A stretch of DNA of 64,000 nt from Nocardioides alcanivorans. GTDB lineage: Bacteria; Actinomycetota; Actinomycetes; Propionibacteriales; Nocardioidaceae. The notes under the pieces are model-generated. The model worked only from the letters and a program-made list of their open reading frames with translations. It ran no database searches and was not told the DNA's origin. Below, in pieces: positions 31,733 to 40,754 of the stretch; the first letter of the stretch is position 1, and each line of letters starts with the position of its first letter. A program made the translations under genes and the position numbers. Where the stretch lies: positions 1-64,000 of the forward strand of contig NZ_JAKGRW010000004.1 of the NCBI RefSeq assembly GCF_021555175.1, written 5' to 3'.

Positions 31733-33361
31733 AAGACGATGCATGTACGTCGGGCCATCGGCCTGGCCGGAGCTGGTGTGCTTGCCGCCGGGCTCACTGT
31801 TGCGCTCCCCATGGGAGCAGCGCAGGCCGAGCCTGATCCCCAGCCGGCTGCGACCGGTGCCACGTGGCTCGCTACGCAGCCCGTGGACGGCTTGATCAAC
31901 GTCAAGAACGAGTACGACGGCGAGGTCTTCGAAGGCGTCGACCAGGGGTTGTCCCTCGACGTTGCCTTCGCGCTCAATGCTGTCGGCGGACAGGGCGACA
32001 CCGTCACCGAGATCCTCGACGCGGTGGCCGGTGAGGTGGAAGCCGGAAAGTACATCCAGGGGGATGAGTACGACTGGCAGGAGCCCTACGACTTCCAGCA
32101 GGTCGGTTACTACTCCGGCGCGACGGCCAAGACACTGACTGCTGCTGTCGAGCTCGGTGGCGATCCCACGAGCTTCGGTGGAGTCGATCTGGTGGATCGG
32201 CTGGAGGAGCTCGTCACCCCGAGCGGTCGCATCGAGGACGACAGCTTCTTCGGCGACTACGCAAACGTGATCGGGCAGAGCTTCGCGGTGCGTGGCCTCC
32301 AGGGCGCCGGTGATGACGCGTCTGCCGCCGTGGCCGACGCGGTGACCGAGTTCCTCGTGCTCCAGCAGTGCGACAACGGTGGGTTCCGGCTCAACTTCAA
32401 CGGTGCAGACGCCGGGTGCACCGACGATGCCGATGCCGACCCCGACGCAACCTCCAACGCGCTGGTGGCCCTGAGCTCGATCGAGACCCCGGACGCCGAG
32501 GTCGAGGCCGCCCTCGCCGATGGCACCGACTACCTGCTCGACATCCAGAAGGCAGACGGCTCCTTCGGCGGCGGCACCAGCACCGAGGAGTCCAACTCGA
32601 ACTCGACCGGGCTGGCCGGCTCGGCGCTGGCTGCGCTCGGCGAGACCGAGGCTGCGACGGATGCTGCCGCGTGGGTGCGCGCTCACCAGCTGACCGGCCT
32701 CACGACATGTGAAGCCGGTATCGGTGCAGATGCCGGCGCGATCGCCTACAACGACGCCGATGCAGCCGCTGCTGCGAAGGACGGAATCGGCGATCTGGAA
32801 AGGGGCGTCTTCGTCCGCGCCGCTGCTCAGGCACTTCCGGTGCTGACACTCACTCCGGCCGCCGTGGGTGACCTCGCGGTGAAGGGCAAGGCGGGCTTCA
32901 TCCAGGCGGGTTCCGCCACCAAGGTGACCGTCACCGGTCTCGCGGCTGGCGAGCGTGCCTGCCTCACCGGCGGCAAGGCAGCAGTCGTGGTGACCGGCTC
33001 CGGCAGCGCCACCGTGACGGCCAAGGCGGGCACGGGCGTCCGCACGCTGACCCTGGTGACCGCCGGCGACGCGACCGCGCAGACCACCGTCTCGGTGCTC
33101 GGCAAGGCGAAGCTCAAGGTGCAGGCGGCGAAGAAGAAGGTCAAGAAGACCAAGAAGAACAAGATCACGGTCAAGGGACTCGTCGCCGGCGAGAAGGTCA
33201 AGGTCGCGCTGCGTGGCAAGAAGGTCGCGGCGGGCAAGGCCAATGCCAAGGGCGTCTTCAAGGCCAAGTTCAAGGTCGGCAAGAAGACCGGCAACGCCAA
33301 GGTCAAGGCGGTCGGGCAGTTCGCCAACCGCAAGGGCGCAACCAAGTTCAAGGTGCGATGA
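31730..33361 (+). CDS. Secreted alpha/alpha-toroid protein, intrinsic-factor-like, under B12 control
   Basis: 543 residues. A signal peptide ends near AAQAEPD (about 34). Residues about 35-370 hold repeated helix pairs of the alpha/alpha-toroid (prenyltransferase/terpene-cyclase-like) fold, with repeats such as NALVALSSIET, YLLDIQKADGSFGGG and GLAGSALAALGE. The alpha domain of animal intrinsic factor and transcobalamin has this fold. From about 375 come Ala/Thr/Val-rich beta repeats and a very Lys-rich tail (about 455-543) that may hold the protein to the cell wall. It overlaps the transcobalamin-C-terminal-like gene by four bases. A role in capturing cobalamin is inferred from fold, neighbour and riboswitch; a general toroid hydrolase or cyclase is the alternative. 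Confidence 0.7.
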   Translation: MKTMHVRRAIGLAGAGVLAAGLTVALPMGAAQAEPDPQPAATGATWLATQPVDGLINVKNEYDGEVFEGVDQGLSLDVAFALNAVGGQGDTVTEILDAVAGEVEAGKYIQGDEYDWQEPYDFQQVGYYSGATAKTLTAAVELGGDPTSFGGVDLVDRLEELVTPSGRIEDDSFFGDYANVIGQSFAVRGLQGAGDDASAAVADAVTEFLVLQQCDNGGFRLNFNGADAGCTDDADADPDATSNALVALSSIETPDAEVEAALADGTDYLLDIQKADGSFGGGTSTEESNSNSTGLAGSALAALGETEAATDAAAWVRAHQLTGLTTCEAGIGADAGAIAYNDADAAAAAKDGIGDLERGVFVRAAAQALPVLTLTPAAVGDLAVKGKAGFIQAGSATKVTVTGLAAGERACLTGGKAAVVVTGSGSATVTAKAGTGVRTLTLVTAGDATAQTTVSVLGKAKLKVQAAKKKVKKTKKNKITVKGLVAGEKVKVALRGKKVAAGKANAKGVFKAKFKVGKKTGNAKVKAVGQFANRKGATKFKVR

Positions 33362-34260
33362 ACCGTCTACGTTCGATGCTCGGTCCAGCCGTCGCGGTGC
33401 TGCTCACCGCGACGGCCTGGGTCGTGCTGCCCGGTGGCCTCACCCAGCCTGCAGCTGCTGCGGCCTGCACCGGGAACAGCGGTGTGACGGTGGTCGTCGA
33501 CTACAACGAACTCGGCGGAATCCAAGCAGGATGCGCCAACGGCTCGGGTGGCAAGAGCGCCAGCGCCGCCTTCGCGGAGGCCAACTTCACGCTCTCCTTC
33601 GTGCGTGACGATCCCGCCAACGGTTTCGTCTGCCGGGTGGCCGGGTTGCCCACCGGGTCGGTCTGTGGGAACACTCCGCCAGCGGACGCCTACTGGGGGC
33701 TCTGGTACTCCGACGGCACCAGCGGCACCTGGACCTACGCGACCCGCGGGGTCAATCAGCTGAAGGTGCCCAACGGCAGCTTCGTTGCCTTCGCTTGGCA
33801 CCAGGGAGGCGGTCGCGCAGAGGCGCCCGACGTAGCGCCTCGGCGCAGCACGCCCGAGAGTCCGAAGCCGACCAAGAAGCCGACGACCAACCCCACGACC
33901 AAGCCGACCAAGAAGCCGACGACACGTCCGGCCTCGCCGACGAGCACGCCGACGTCGGCACCGTCCAGCAGCGACGCGGAGAAGTCGGAGTCGACGGGAC
34001 CCTCAGGGAGTCCGTCTGCTTCCGAGAGTCCGAGCGACGAGGCCACGGACTCCTCGGAGTCCGCGAGCCCGAGCGACGACAGCAGCACCGACCTTCCCAC
34101 CGTCGACGACATCACCGAGGGGCCGCCGGAGAGTGGCACCGTCGAGAACGCTGACGACGGTGGTGCCGACGACGGGTTGCCCATGTGGATTCCGTTCGTG
34201 GCAGTGGTCGTGATCGTGGCCGCCGGTGCCGCAGTCGTCGTACGGCGACGGCTGGGGTGA
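33358..34260 (+). CDS. Membrane-anchored protein with transcobalamin-C-terminal-like (DUF4430-type) domain
   Basis: 300 residues. Signal peptide to about residue 36 (QPAAAAA). A compact beta domain (about 37-155) has two Cys pairs and the pattern YWGLWYSDGTSGTWTYATRG with QLKVPNGSFVAFAWHQ. This resembles the beta domain at the C-terminus of transcobalamin and intrinsic factor. A Pro/Thr/Ser/Glu-rich stalk follows (about 165-270), then one membrane segment (MWIPFVAVVVIVAAGAAVVV) and a basic end. It is thus displayed on the cell surface. Start ATGA overlaps the toroid gene and the stop overlaps ecfT. Assignment to the DUF4430 family is from pattern only. Confidence 0.7.
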   Translation: MNRLRSMLGPAVAVLLTATAWVVLPGGLTQPAAAAACTGNSGVTVVVDYNELGGIQAGCANGSGGKSASAAFAEANFTLSFVRDDPANGFVCRVAGLPTGSVCGNTPPADAYWGLWYSDGTSGTWTYATRGVNQLKVPNGSFVAFAWHQGGGRAEAPDVAPRRSTPESPKPTKKPTTNPTTKPTKKPTTRPASPTSTPTSAPSSSDAEKSESTGPSGSPSASESPSDEATDSSESASPSDDSSTDLPTVDDITEGPPESGTVENADDGGADDGLPMWIPFVAVVVIVAAGAAVVVRRRLG

Positions 34261-35372
34261 GCGGCGGCTCCGCACGTGTCCGGCTGGCCCGAGAGCTGCA
34301 CCCCGGGGCATGGTGGGTGTGGGCGATCGGGTTGGCCGCTGCGGCGACCTTCACGACCAACCCGTTCCTGATCGGGTTGCTCGTCGTGGTCATCACGGTC
34401 GTGGTGCTCGCCTGCCGTGGTGATGGCATGTGGGCGAGAGCCTTCAAGTTCTATCTGATCCTCGGGCTGGTCATCGTCATCACTCGGGTGTTCTTCCGGG
34501 TCGTGCTCGGCAGCGGCGCGGGTGGGCACGTGTGGCTCGACCTGCCGGAGATCCCGCTACCCGACTGGGCCGCCGGCATCAGCCTGTTGGGACCGATCAC
34601 TCGCGAAGCGGTGCTGGCGGGGTTGTACGACGGCATGCGTCTCGGCGCCATCGTGGTGGCGGTCGGAGCAGCGAACGCCCTGGCCAACCCGAAGCGGCTG
34701 ATGAAGTCGCTGCCGCCCGCCCTCTACGAGATCGGCACCGCACTCGTGGTGGCGGTCACCGTGCTGCCCCAGTTGGCGGACAGCGCGGTGCGGGTGAAGC
34801 ACGCCCAGGAGTTGCGTGGTGGTCCGCCCGGGAGGATCCGCGGGCTCCGCCGCCTGATCGTGCCGGTCCTCGAGGACGCCTTCGAGCGCTCGCTCTCCTT
34901 GGCTGCCGGGATGGACTCACGGGGTTACGGCCGCCCCGGCGAGGCGCCAGCGGGTCAGCGGCGGTTGACCGGCGCCGTGATGCTGCTCGGCCTGATGGGG
35001 GTGTGCATCGGCGTCTACGGCTTCCTCGACGGCACCACGTCGTTGTGGTTGGGCACACCGATGATGTTCGCCGGCATCGCGCTTGCGCTGATCGGCTTCG
35101 TGCTCGCAGGGCGCCGGGTCCAGCGCACCCGCTACCGGCCGGATCGGTGGCAGTCGGCCGAGGTGGCCGTGGCGCTGTCCGGAGTCGCGGCGGGGGTGGT
35201 CCTGTGGTGGGTCAACACCGAGCAGTGGGCCGTGGCGATGCCCGCCGTGTCGGAGGTGCCGCCGGTGAGCGCGGCGGCCCTGATCGGCGTACTCCTGGGC
35301 GTGGTGCCGTTGTTCGTCGCACCGCCGCCGGTGACGAGTCAGGCACGCGATGAGGAGATGGTGGAGTCATGA
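34257..35372 (+). CDS. ecfT: ECF transporter transmembrane component EcfT
   Basis: Scaffold subunit linking the S component to the ATPases; 371 residues from a GTG overlapping the upstream stop (GTGA). Hydrophobic segments occur at the N-terminus and in the C-terminal third. The coupling-helix region is typical of EcfT: an Ala-Arg-Gly-like signature appears as HAQELRGGPPGRIRG and, later, AAGMDSRGYGR. The following gene overlaps by four bases. Confidence 0.87.
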   Translation: MSGGSARVRLARELHPGAWWVWAIGLAAAATFTTNPFLIGLLVVVITVVVLACRGDGMWARAFKFYLILGLVIVITRVFFRVVLGSGAGGHVWLDLPEIPLPDWAAGISLLGPITREAVLAGLYDGMRLGAIVVAVGAANALANPKRLMKSLPPALYEIGTALVVAVTVLPQLADSAVRVKHAQELRGGPPGRIRGLRRLIVPVLEDAFERSLSLAAGMDSRGYGRPGEAPAGQRRLTGAVMLLGLMGVCIGVYGFLDGTTSLWLGTPMMFAGIALALIGFVLAGRRVQRTRYRPDRWQSAEVAVALSGVAAGVVLWWVNTEQWAVAMPAVSEVPPVSAAALIGVLLGVVPLFVAPPPVTSQARDEEMVES

Positions 35373-36967
35373 TCGAGTTGCGTGGCGTTCGGTTCGGCTA
35401 CGACGACCGGACCGTGCTGGACGGCATCGACCTCACGGTCGAGGAGGGCGAGCTGATGCTGCTCGCCGGCCCCACCGGCGTCGGCAAGTCGACGTTGCTC
35501 GGTGTCGTCGCCGGCCTGGTGCCCGGCTACACCGGCGGCACCCTCAGCGGTGACGTGTTGCTCGACGGCGAGAGCATCATCGAGCGACCGGCCCGTGAGC
35601 GGGCGCACTCGATCGGATACGTGGGGCAGAACCCCGCCGCATGGTTCGTCACCGACACCGTCGAGGAGGAGCTCGCGTACGGCATGGAGCAGCTGGGGCT
35701 GCCCGCGGAGACCATGCGTCGGCGGGTGGAGGAGACCCTCGACCTGCTCGGCATCGCCGACCTGAGGCACCGTGACCTGCGCACGTTGTCGGGCGGCCAG
35801 CAGCAGCGTGTCGCGATCGGTTCGGTGCTCACGATGCACCCACGGTTGCTGGTGCTCGACGAGCCCACTTCGGCACTCGATCCGACCGCCGCCGAGGACG
35901 TGCTCGCCACGATCACCCGCCTGGTGCACGACCTCGGCATGTCGGTGCTCGTCGCCGAGCACCGGCTGGAGCGGGTGGTGCCGTTCGCCGACCGGATGTG
36001 CCTGTTGCGCCCGGACGGCTCGTTGCAGGTGGACGAACCATCCATCGTGCTGGCCGATTCGCCGATCGCCCCACCACTCGTCGAACTCGGCCGCTTGGCC
36101 GGGTGGGAACCGCTGCCGTTGAGCGTGCGAGATGCCCGTCGTCGTACGTCGTCGCTCAAGCCGGCGCTCGAGGCCGGCCCCGAGGTGGTCGCCGACAGGC
36201 CGGCGGGCGACACGCGGGTGGCAGCGACGGAGCTCGTGGTCACCCACGGCAAGCGAGTCGTCCTGCGTGGTGTGTCCATGCAGTTGCATGCCGGCCGGAT
36301 CACGGCCCTCATGGGTCGCAACGGAGCCGGCAAGTCCACCTTGTTGTGGACGCTCCAGGGGCGGCTCGCACGTGACGCCGGACGCCTGAGCGTGGGCGGC
36401 GCCGATCCCCACACGACGAAGCGTGAGCAACGGCGTGAACTGGCCGGGATGGTGCCGCAGACCGCCGTCGACCTGCTCTACCTGGAGACGGTGGCCGAGG
36501 AGTGCGCGGCCGCTGACCAGTCCGCCGGTGCCGAGACGGGCACCTGCCGCGCGCTCCTGGAACGGATGGCGCCCGGTATTCGCGAAGAGACGCACCCGCG
36601 GGACCTGTCCGAGGGACAGCGATTGGCGCTGGCCGTCTCCATCGTCCTCACCGCACGGCCGCCGGTGCTGCTGCTCGACGAGCCGACGCGCGGGTTGGAC
36701 TACCCGGCGAAGGCGGCTCTGGCCGAGATGCTCGTCGGCCTGGCCGAGGAGGGGCGCGCGGTCCTGGTGGCCACCCACGACGTCGAGTTCGTGGCCCGGG
36801 TTGCCGACGAGGTGATCGTGATCGCCGAGGGCGAGGTCGTCTCGTCAGGCCCGGTACGCCGCGTGGTCGCCGAGTCGCCGGCCTTCGCTCCGCAGGTCAT
36901 GAAGGTGCTCGGACCGCAATGGCTGCGGGTCGACGAGGTCGCGCGGGCGCTGGGGGCGACCCGGTGA
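35369..36967 (+). CDS. ECF transporter ATPase, both domains fused (EcfA-EcfA')
   Basis: 532 residues holding two complete ATPase domains. Domain 1 (about 1-225): Walker A GPTGVGKST, signature LSGGQQQRVAIGS, Walker B LLVLDEPTSALD. Domain 2 (about 285-500): Walker A GRNGAGKST, a slightly divergent signature LSEGQRLALAVS, Walker B VLLLDEPTRGLD, switch His in VATHDVEF. Many ECF modules have two separate ATPase genes; the fusion fixes a 1:1 ratio. It lies between EcfT and the S component with four-base overlaps. Confidence 0.9.
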   Translation: MIELRGVRFGYDDRTVLDGIDLTVEEGELMLLAGPTGVGKSTLLGVVAGLVPGYTGGTLSGDVLLDGESIIERPARERAHSIGYVGQNPAAWFVTDTVEEELAYGMEQLGLPAETMRRRVEETLDLLGIADLRHRDLRTLSGGQQQRVAIGSVLTMHPRLLVLDEPTSALDPTAAEDVLATITRLVHDLGMSVLVAEHRLERVVPFADRMCLLRPDGSLQVDEPSIVLADSPIAPPLVELGRLAGWEPLPLSVRDARRRTSSLKPALEAGPEVVADRPAGDTRVAATELVVTHGKRVVLRGVSMQLHAGRITALMGRNGAGKSTLLWTLQGRLARDAGRLSVGGADPHTTKREQRRELAGMVPQTAVDLLYLETVAEECAAADQSAGAETGTCRALLERMAPGIREETHPRDLSEGQRLALAVSIVLTARPPVLLLDEPTRGLDYPAKAALAEMLVGLAEEGRAVLVATHDVEFVARVADEVIVIAEGEVVSSGPVRRVVAESPAFAPQVMKVLGPQWLRVDEVARALGATR

Positions 36968-37760
36968 GCACGGTCAACGCGCTTCCGGTGGGGCGGCGTA
37001 CCGCTGCTGTCTTGGCCGTGACGTCGTTCGCGGGCCTGATGATGCTCTGCTGGCCGCTGCTGCTCGACGTGGGGGCGGGGAGCGGGTCGACCCGCCGTTC
37101 CTTTTCATGCTGTTGCTGCCGCTCATGCTCATGGTGGTGCTGGCAGAGATGAGCGAGGGCGGGATGGACGCCCGGGTCCTTGCGATCCTCGGGGTGCTGG
37201 CAGCGATCAACGGCGTGCTGCGCGGCATCAGCGCCGGGACGGCGGGCATCGAGCTGGTCTTCTTCCTGCTCATCTTGGGCGCGAGGGTCTTCGGTGCTGG
37301 ATTCGGCTTCGTGCTGGGCACGTTGTCGCTGTTCGTCTCGGCGCTGGTGACTGCTGGTGTGGGTCCGTGGCTGCCCTTCCAGATGCTCGTCGCCGGCTGG
37401 GTCGGCCTCGGTGCAGGTTTGCTGCCGAAGCGAGTGTCGGGGCGCCGAGAGATCGTGATGCTGTGTGTCTACGGGGCGCTGTCGGCGTTCCTCTACGGGC
37501 TGTTCATGAACCTCTCGGGCTGGCCGTTCCTGCTCGGCGTCGAGGTGCCGGGATACGAGCAGACGCAACTCTCCTATGTCGCTGGGGCGTCCCTGCTCGA
37601 CAACCTGCACCGGTTCGGCCTCTACGTGGTGGTGACCTCCATGGGCTGGGACCTGGGACGCGCCGTGACCAATGTGGTCGCCATCGCCCTTCTCGGCCCT
37701 GCCATCCTCGCCACCCTGCGCCGCGCCGCCCGCCGAGCCGTCATCCACCGCAGCGGATGA
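36964..37760 (+). CDS. ECF transporter substrate-binding S component, probably for cobalamin (one-base frame break)
   Basis: Small membrane protein that binds the vitamin. GTG 36964 overlaps the ATPase stop. The frame breaks in the GGG at 37084-37086. Adding one G gives SGVDPPFLFMLLLPLMLMVVLAEMSEGG and an intact protein of about 265 residues with six or so membrane segments (for example GFGFVLGTLSLFVSALVTAGVGPWLPFQM). That last pattern is shared by S components for cobalamin and related ligands. Specificity is inferred from the riboswitch and the transcobalamin-like genes in the same operon. Confidence 0.8.
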
Positions 37761-37763
37761 AGG

Positions 37764-38456
37764 TCACGAGAGCCGATCTGCCATCGCTGCGCTTCGTAGC
37801 TCGTCCACTGTGTCGATCTCACCAACGAATGACCGCTCTTCGTCGTCGAGTCCGGGGAACCGGATCATTCCAGACGCGACCTCACCCAGGAGCGCGCCGT
37901 TGAGAAGCGGATAGAGTTCGCCATCGCTTCGTCCGCCCCGGCGAACCGCGACAACCGCGACTATCTCGTTGAGCGCGCCCAAACTGTCAACCATCTTGTG
38001 TGGATCCGCATCCGGCCCTAGACCGATGGTCAAAACGATCTCCTCGGGCACCTTCTCCTCCGTGGTCCAGTCAGGACGAATGGTCACTGAGATCGCCCTC
38101 TCATCTGCGCTTGGATCCTCGAACGGAGTAACGGTGGGACGTGTTTGCTCATCACCGTCGAACAAAGGATCCGCGTTCGGATATCTCACGCCATGGCTGC
38201 CTCGGACGTTGAGAACCCTCCCTGTCAAGGTGAGTTCGGACCATGGTGGGCCAAGGCCGGCGCCACCTGGTCGGACCGCGTCGGCCAACGTGGCAGGCTC
38301 GCTTTGGACTCCAAAATTGGATTCACGAAGGTTGCTGACATGATCAAAATAGAAGTCGGGTGTGGCCTCCTGGGTAGGGGCCGAACACCCTGTGAAGGTC
38401 AGTAGGGCCGCCGACAGTAGAGCCACCGAAGCGTCTTTCTGCTTTGCACGGTTCAT
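37764..38456 (-). CDS. Lipoprotein of unknown function
   Basis: 230 residues with a lipoprotein signal ending TFTGC. No domain recognised. The mature protein is acidic and lacks further membrane segments. Base composition is clearly lower in GC than the flanking genes, as for its upstream neighbour, the secreted metalloprotease, whose stop lies ten bases away. The two probably form one transcript. It could be a partner or inhibitor of the protease, but nothing in the sequence proves it. Confidence 0.7.
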   Translation of the reverse strand: MNRAKQKDASVALLSAALLTFTGCSAPTQEATPDFYFDHVSNLRESNFGVQSEPATLADAVRPGGAGLGPPWSELTLTGRVLNVRGSHGVRYPNADPLFDGDEQTRPTVTPFEDPSADERAISVTIRPDWTTEEKVPEEIVLTIGLGPDADPHKMVDSLGALNEIVAVVAVRRGGRSDGELYPLLNGALLGEVASGMIRFPGLDDEERSFVGEIDTVDELRSAAMADRLS

Positions 38457-38466
38457 GGACGATCCT

Positions 38467-39123
38467 TCACGGTTCGGTCAGGTGGCGCGGTTCAGTGTTC
38501 CAGTTGGCTGAGAAATGCCGGCGATCATGAGCGGTGTACTTGACGTCGCTGCGCACCCCGTTGCCATTCCACATGCAGCCTGGAGTTTCCTGCACGCTGG
38601 CGTTAACGGTCCGGTGGCCGAGGCCGATTGAATGACCGATCTCGTGGCACACGATCCACCGGTCGGCTGCGTTCCCGTGAGCGTCGAAATAGTGACGACT
38701 TATACGGACGACAGACTGATCGCATCGCCCTGCTGGATTCGCCTGATAGCAGACGGTCCATCCGATCATTCCTCGCGTTCCATCGGTCGTCCAGTCGCCC
38801 GCCATCGCGTACTCGCACCAATCGGTGTAGTAGCGATTGCGTGTGATGACGTCGGTCTTTGCGCCGTGTTCTTTCTTGAGCACCCCTGTGAGTTGGGGCG
38901 CCATCAACTTTATTGTTCGTTTAATTCCGCGATTCATTCCTGGATCCGGGGCCACGGCGAAGATGGAAACGTTCTTGTTGTCGTTGATGCTCGCGCCAGT
39001 ACACGTCCCCGACTGCCCTGTCGCACTCTTCCAATTCGCGTGGGCCAGTCGTGGCGAAATGGCTAGGAATTCAGTGCAAACGATGAAGATGCTGGCGACG
39101 GCGAGGGGCTTCCAAGGGATCAT
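38467..39123 (-). CDS. Secreted metzincin-type zinc protease
   Basis: 218 residues from ATG 39123, chosen because caggagcgag lies upstream and a signal peptide follows (LAVASIFIVCTEFLA to AHA). The zinc motif HExxHxxGxxH is perfect: HEIGHSIGLGH, about residue 165. ETPGCMWNG about 20 residues later is a plausible Met-turn. Six or more Cys in the mature part suggest disulfides. It resembles matrixin-like secreted peptidases of actinomycetes. Lower GC than neighbours and an insertion sequence directly upstream mark it as probably acquired. Confidence 0.8.
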   Translation of the reverse strand: MIPWKPLAVASIFIVCTEFLAISPRLAHANWKSATGQSGTCTGASINDNKNVSIFAVAPDPGMNRGIKRTIKLMAPQLTGVLKKEHGAKTDVITRNRYYTDWCEYAMAGDWTTDGTRGMIGWTVCYQANPAGRCDQSVVRISRHYFDAHGNAADRWIVCHEIGHSIGLGHRTVNASVQETPGCMWNGNGVRSDVKYTAHDRRHFSANWNTEPRHLTEP

Positions 39124-39288
39124 CGATCTCGCTCCTGGGTAGGATTCGATCCCCAAGATTGACCCGCTGGCTTTGCCCGTCAAGGTTTTGGAGAACTTGA
39201 ACTCGATGAGCCTGCGAACTGAAGCAAGACTTGTCACATGCGTGACAAGTTTTGCGGATCTTCGCATTCCGGGAGTCTGGGTCTGACC

Positions 39289-40608
39289 CAGGGCCCCGGA
39301 AAGGTCGGGTGACGGGGCTGTGACCTGGCGAAACGCGTGGATGTGGCCGGCGTGGCGTGTGTGACGGGTGTGGTCTGTGGGGTTGAGATGGGTGTTCTCG
39401 AAGCATCCGTTTCAACCGAGGACCACACCCGCCGATGCCATCTTCCCCGAGGGCCAGCGCGAACAGCATCGAACGCGCCGGTGACCTGATCTCCGCCCTG
39501 TCCACTGTCCCCGATCCGCGTGACCCTCGCGGGGTCCGCTACCCCCTGCCCGGGATGCTCGCGGCCGCGGTGTGCGCCGTGCTCGCCGGTGCCCGGTCCT
39601 TCGCCGCGATCGGGGAGTGGGCGCTGGACTTAAGCGAGGAGCAGTTGGACCGGCTCAGGCTGGGCCGGGCGCCAGTGGAGTCCACGTTGCGCAAGCTGTT
39701 CGCCCGCCTCGACGCCGCGGCACTGGATGCCGCACTGGCGGTCTACGCCTGGTGCCGGGTCCGTCACATCGGTGGTCGTCGGGTGATCGCGATCGATGGC
39801 AAGACAATCCGCGGTGCCCGCTCCAGGAACGTCGCCGCCCCCGCCTCGGCGCCGCATCTGATCGCCGCGCTCGACCACGCCACCGGCGTCGTTGTGGGCC
39901 AGCACGCCGTGGCGGCGAAGTCCAACGAGATCCCCGCGGTCCGTGACCTGATCGCGAGCTTCGATGCCGCTGACCTGCGCGGATGTGTGATCACCCTGGA
40001 CGCGATGCACACCCAGCACGACACAGCGGCCGCGATCGTCGATGCTGGCGCGGACTACGTGTTCACCGTCGAGGCCAACCAGCCCACCCTGCTCGCCGCA
40101 CTCAAAGCACTGCCCTGGACACAGGTGCCGCGAGGCTCCCAGAGCACCCAACACGGCCACGGACGACGAGCGACCCGCACCATCAAGGTCATCGAAGCGC
40201 CCACCGCACTGCCGGGCTGGCCGGCCTTCCACGGCCTCGCCCAAGTGGCGCAACTGCGCCGCACTGTCACCAAGGCCGCGAAGAAGACCATCGAGGTCGT
40301 CTACCTGCTCACCTCGGCCACCCATCACGACGCCCCGCCCGCGACGCTGGCCGCCTGGGTCCAGGGCCACTGGGGAATCGAGAACACCCTGCACTGGGTC
40401 CGCGACGTCACCTACGACGAAGACCGCTCCAGGTCCGCACCGGCCACACCGCTCACGTCATGGCCACCCTGCGCAACATCGCCATCTCAATCCTGCGCCT
40501 GTCCGGCACCACCAACATCGCCGCCGCCCTACGACACCACGCCCGTGATCCCGAAAGAGCCATCACATGCGCGTTGACCTGCTGAAACACGACCTTTCCG
40601 GGGCCCTG
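39289..40608. mobile_element. ISAs1-family insertion sequence with target duplication
   Basis: Terminal inverted repeats CAGGGCCCCGGAAAGGTCG (39289-39307) and its exact complement (40590-40608) enclose one transposase gene. The flanking ten bases GGGTCTGACC (39279-39288 and 40609-40618) are identical direct repeats, as expected from target duplication. The element is about 1320 bases and lies in an intergenic stretch between the protease and a sugar dehydrogenase, so it interrupts no recognisable gene. Intact ends and duplication indicate a recent insertion. Confidence 0.92.
39435..40585 (+). CDS. ISAs1-family transposase (one-base frame break)
   Basis: H-repeat/ISAs1-type DDE transposase, about 383 residues. 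The N-terminal DUF4372-like start is [18 protein letters not shown]. The catalytic region includes [11 protein letters not shown] (Asp), [10 protein letters not shown] (Asp) and [25 protein letters not shown] text ([16 protein letters not shown]) with the Glu. The frame breaks near CC 40430-40431. Adding one C continues as [19 protein letters not shown], the family's usual C-terminus, ending at 40585. Without the correction the open frame runs to 40577 with an unrelated tail. Confidence 0.88.
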
Positions 40609-40754
40609 GGGTCTGACCCCTCTGGGCTTGAGGAACGAGTTCGCGATGTAGTTCGGCAGGCTGCGGAATCCGGACCTGCGGACGTGATCGAGGCGTCCGT
40701 CGGTGGCCGGCTGGCAAGGCCGCGCACCTTCGACGCGTGTGCTTGAGGCGCGGT

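Noticed and set aside
37107..37760. 217-residue protein as a complete S component
   Set aside because: The upstream GTG at 36964 overlaps the ATPase stop and supplies the first membrane segment once one G is restored.
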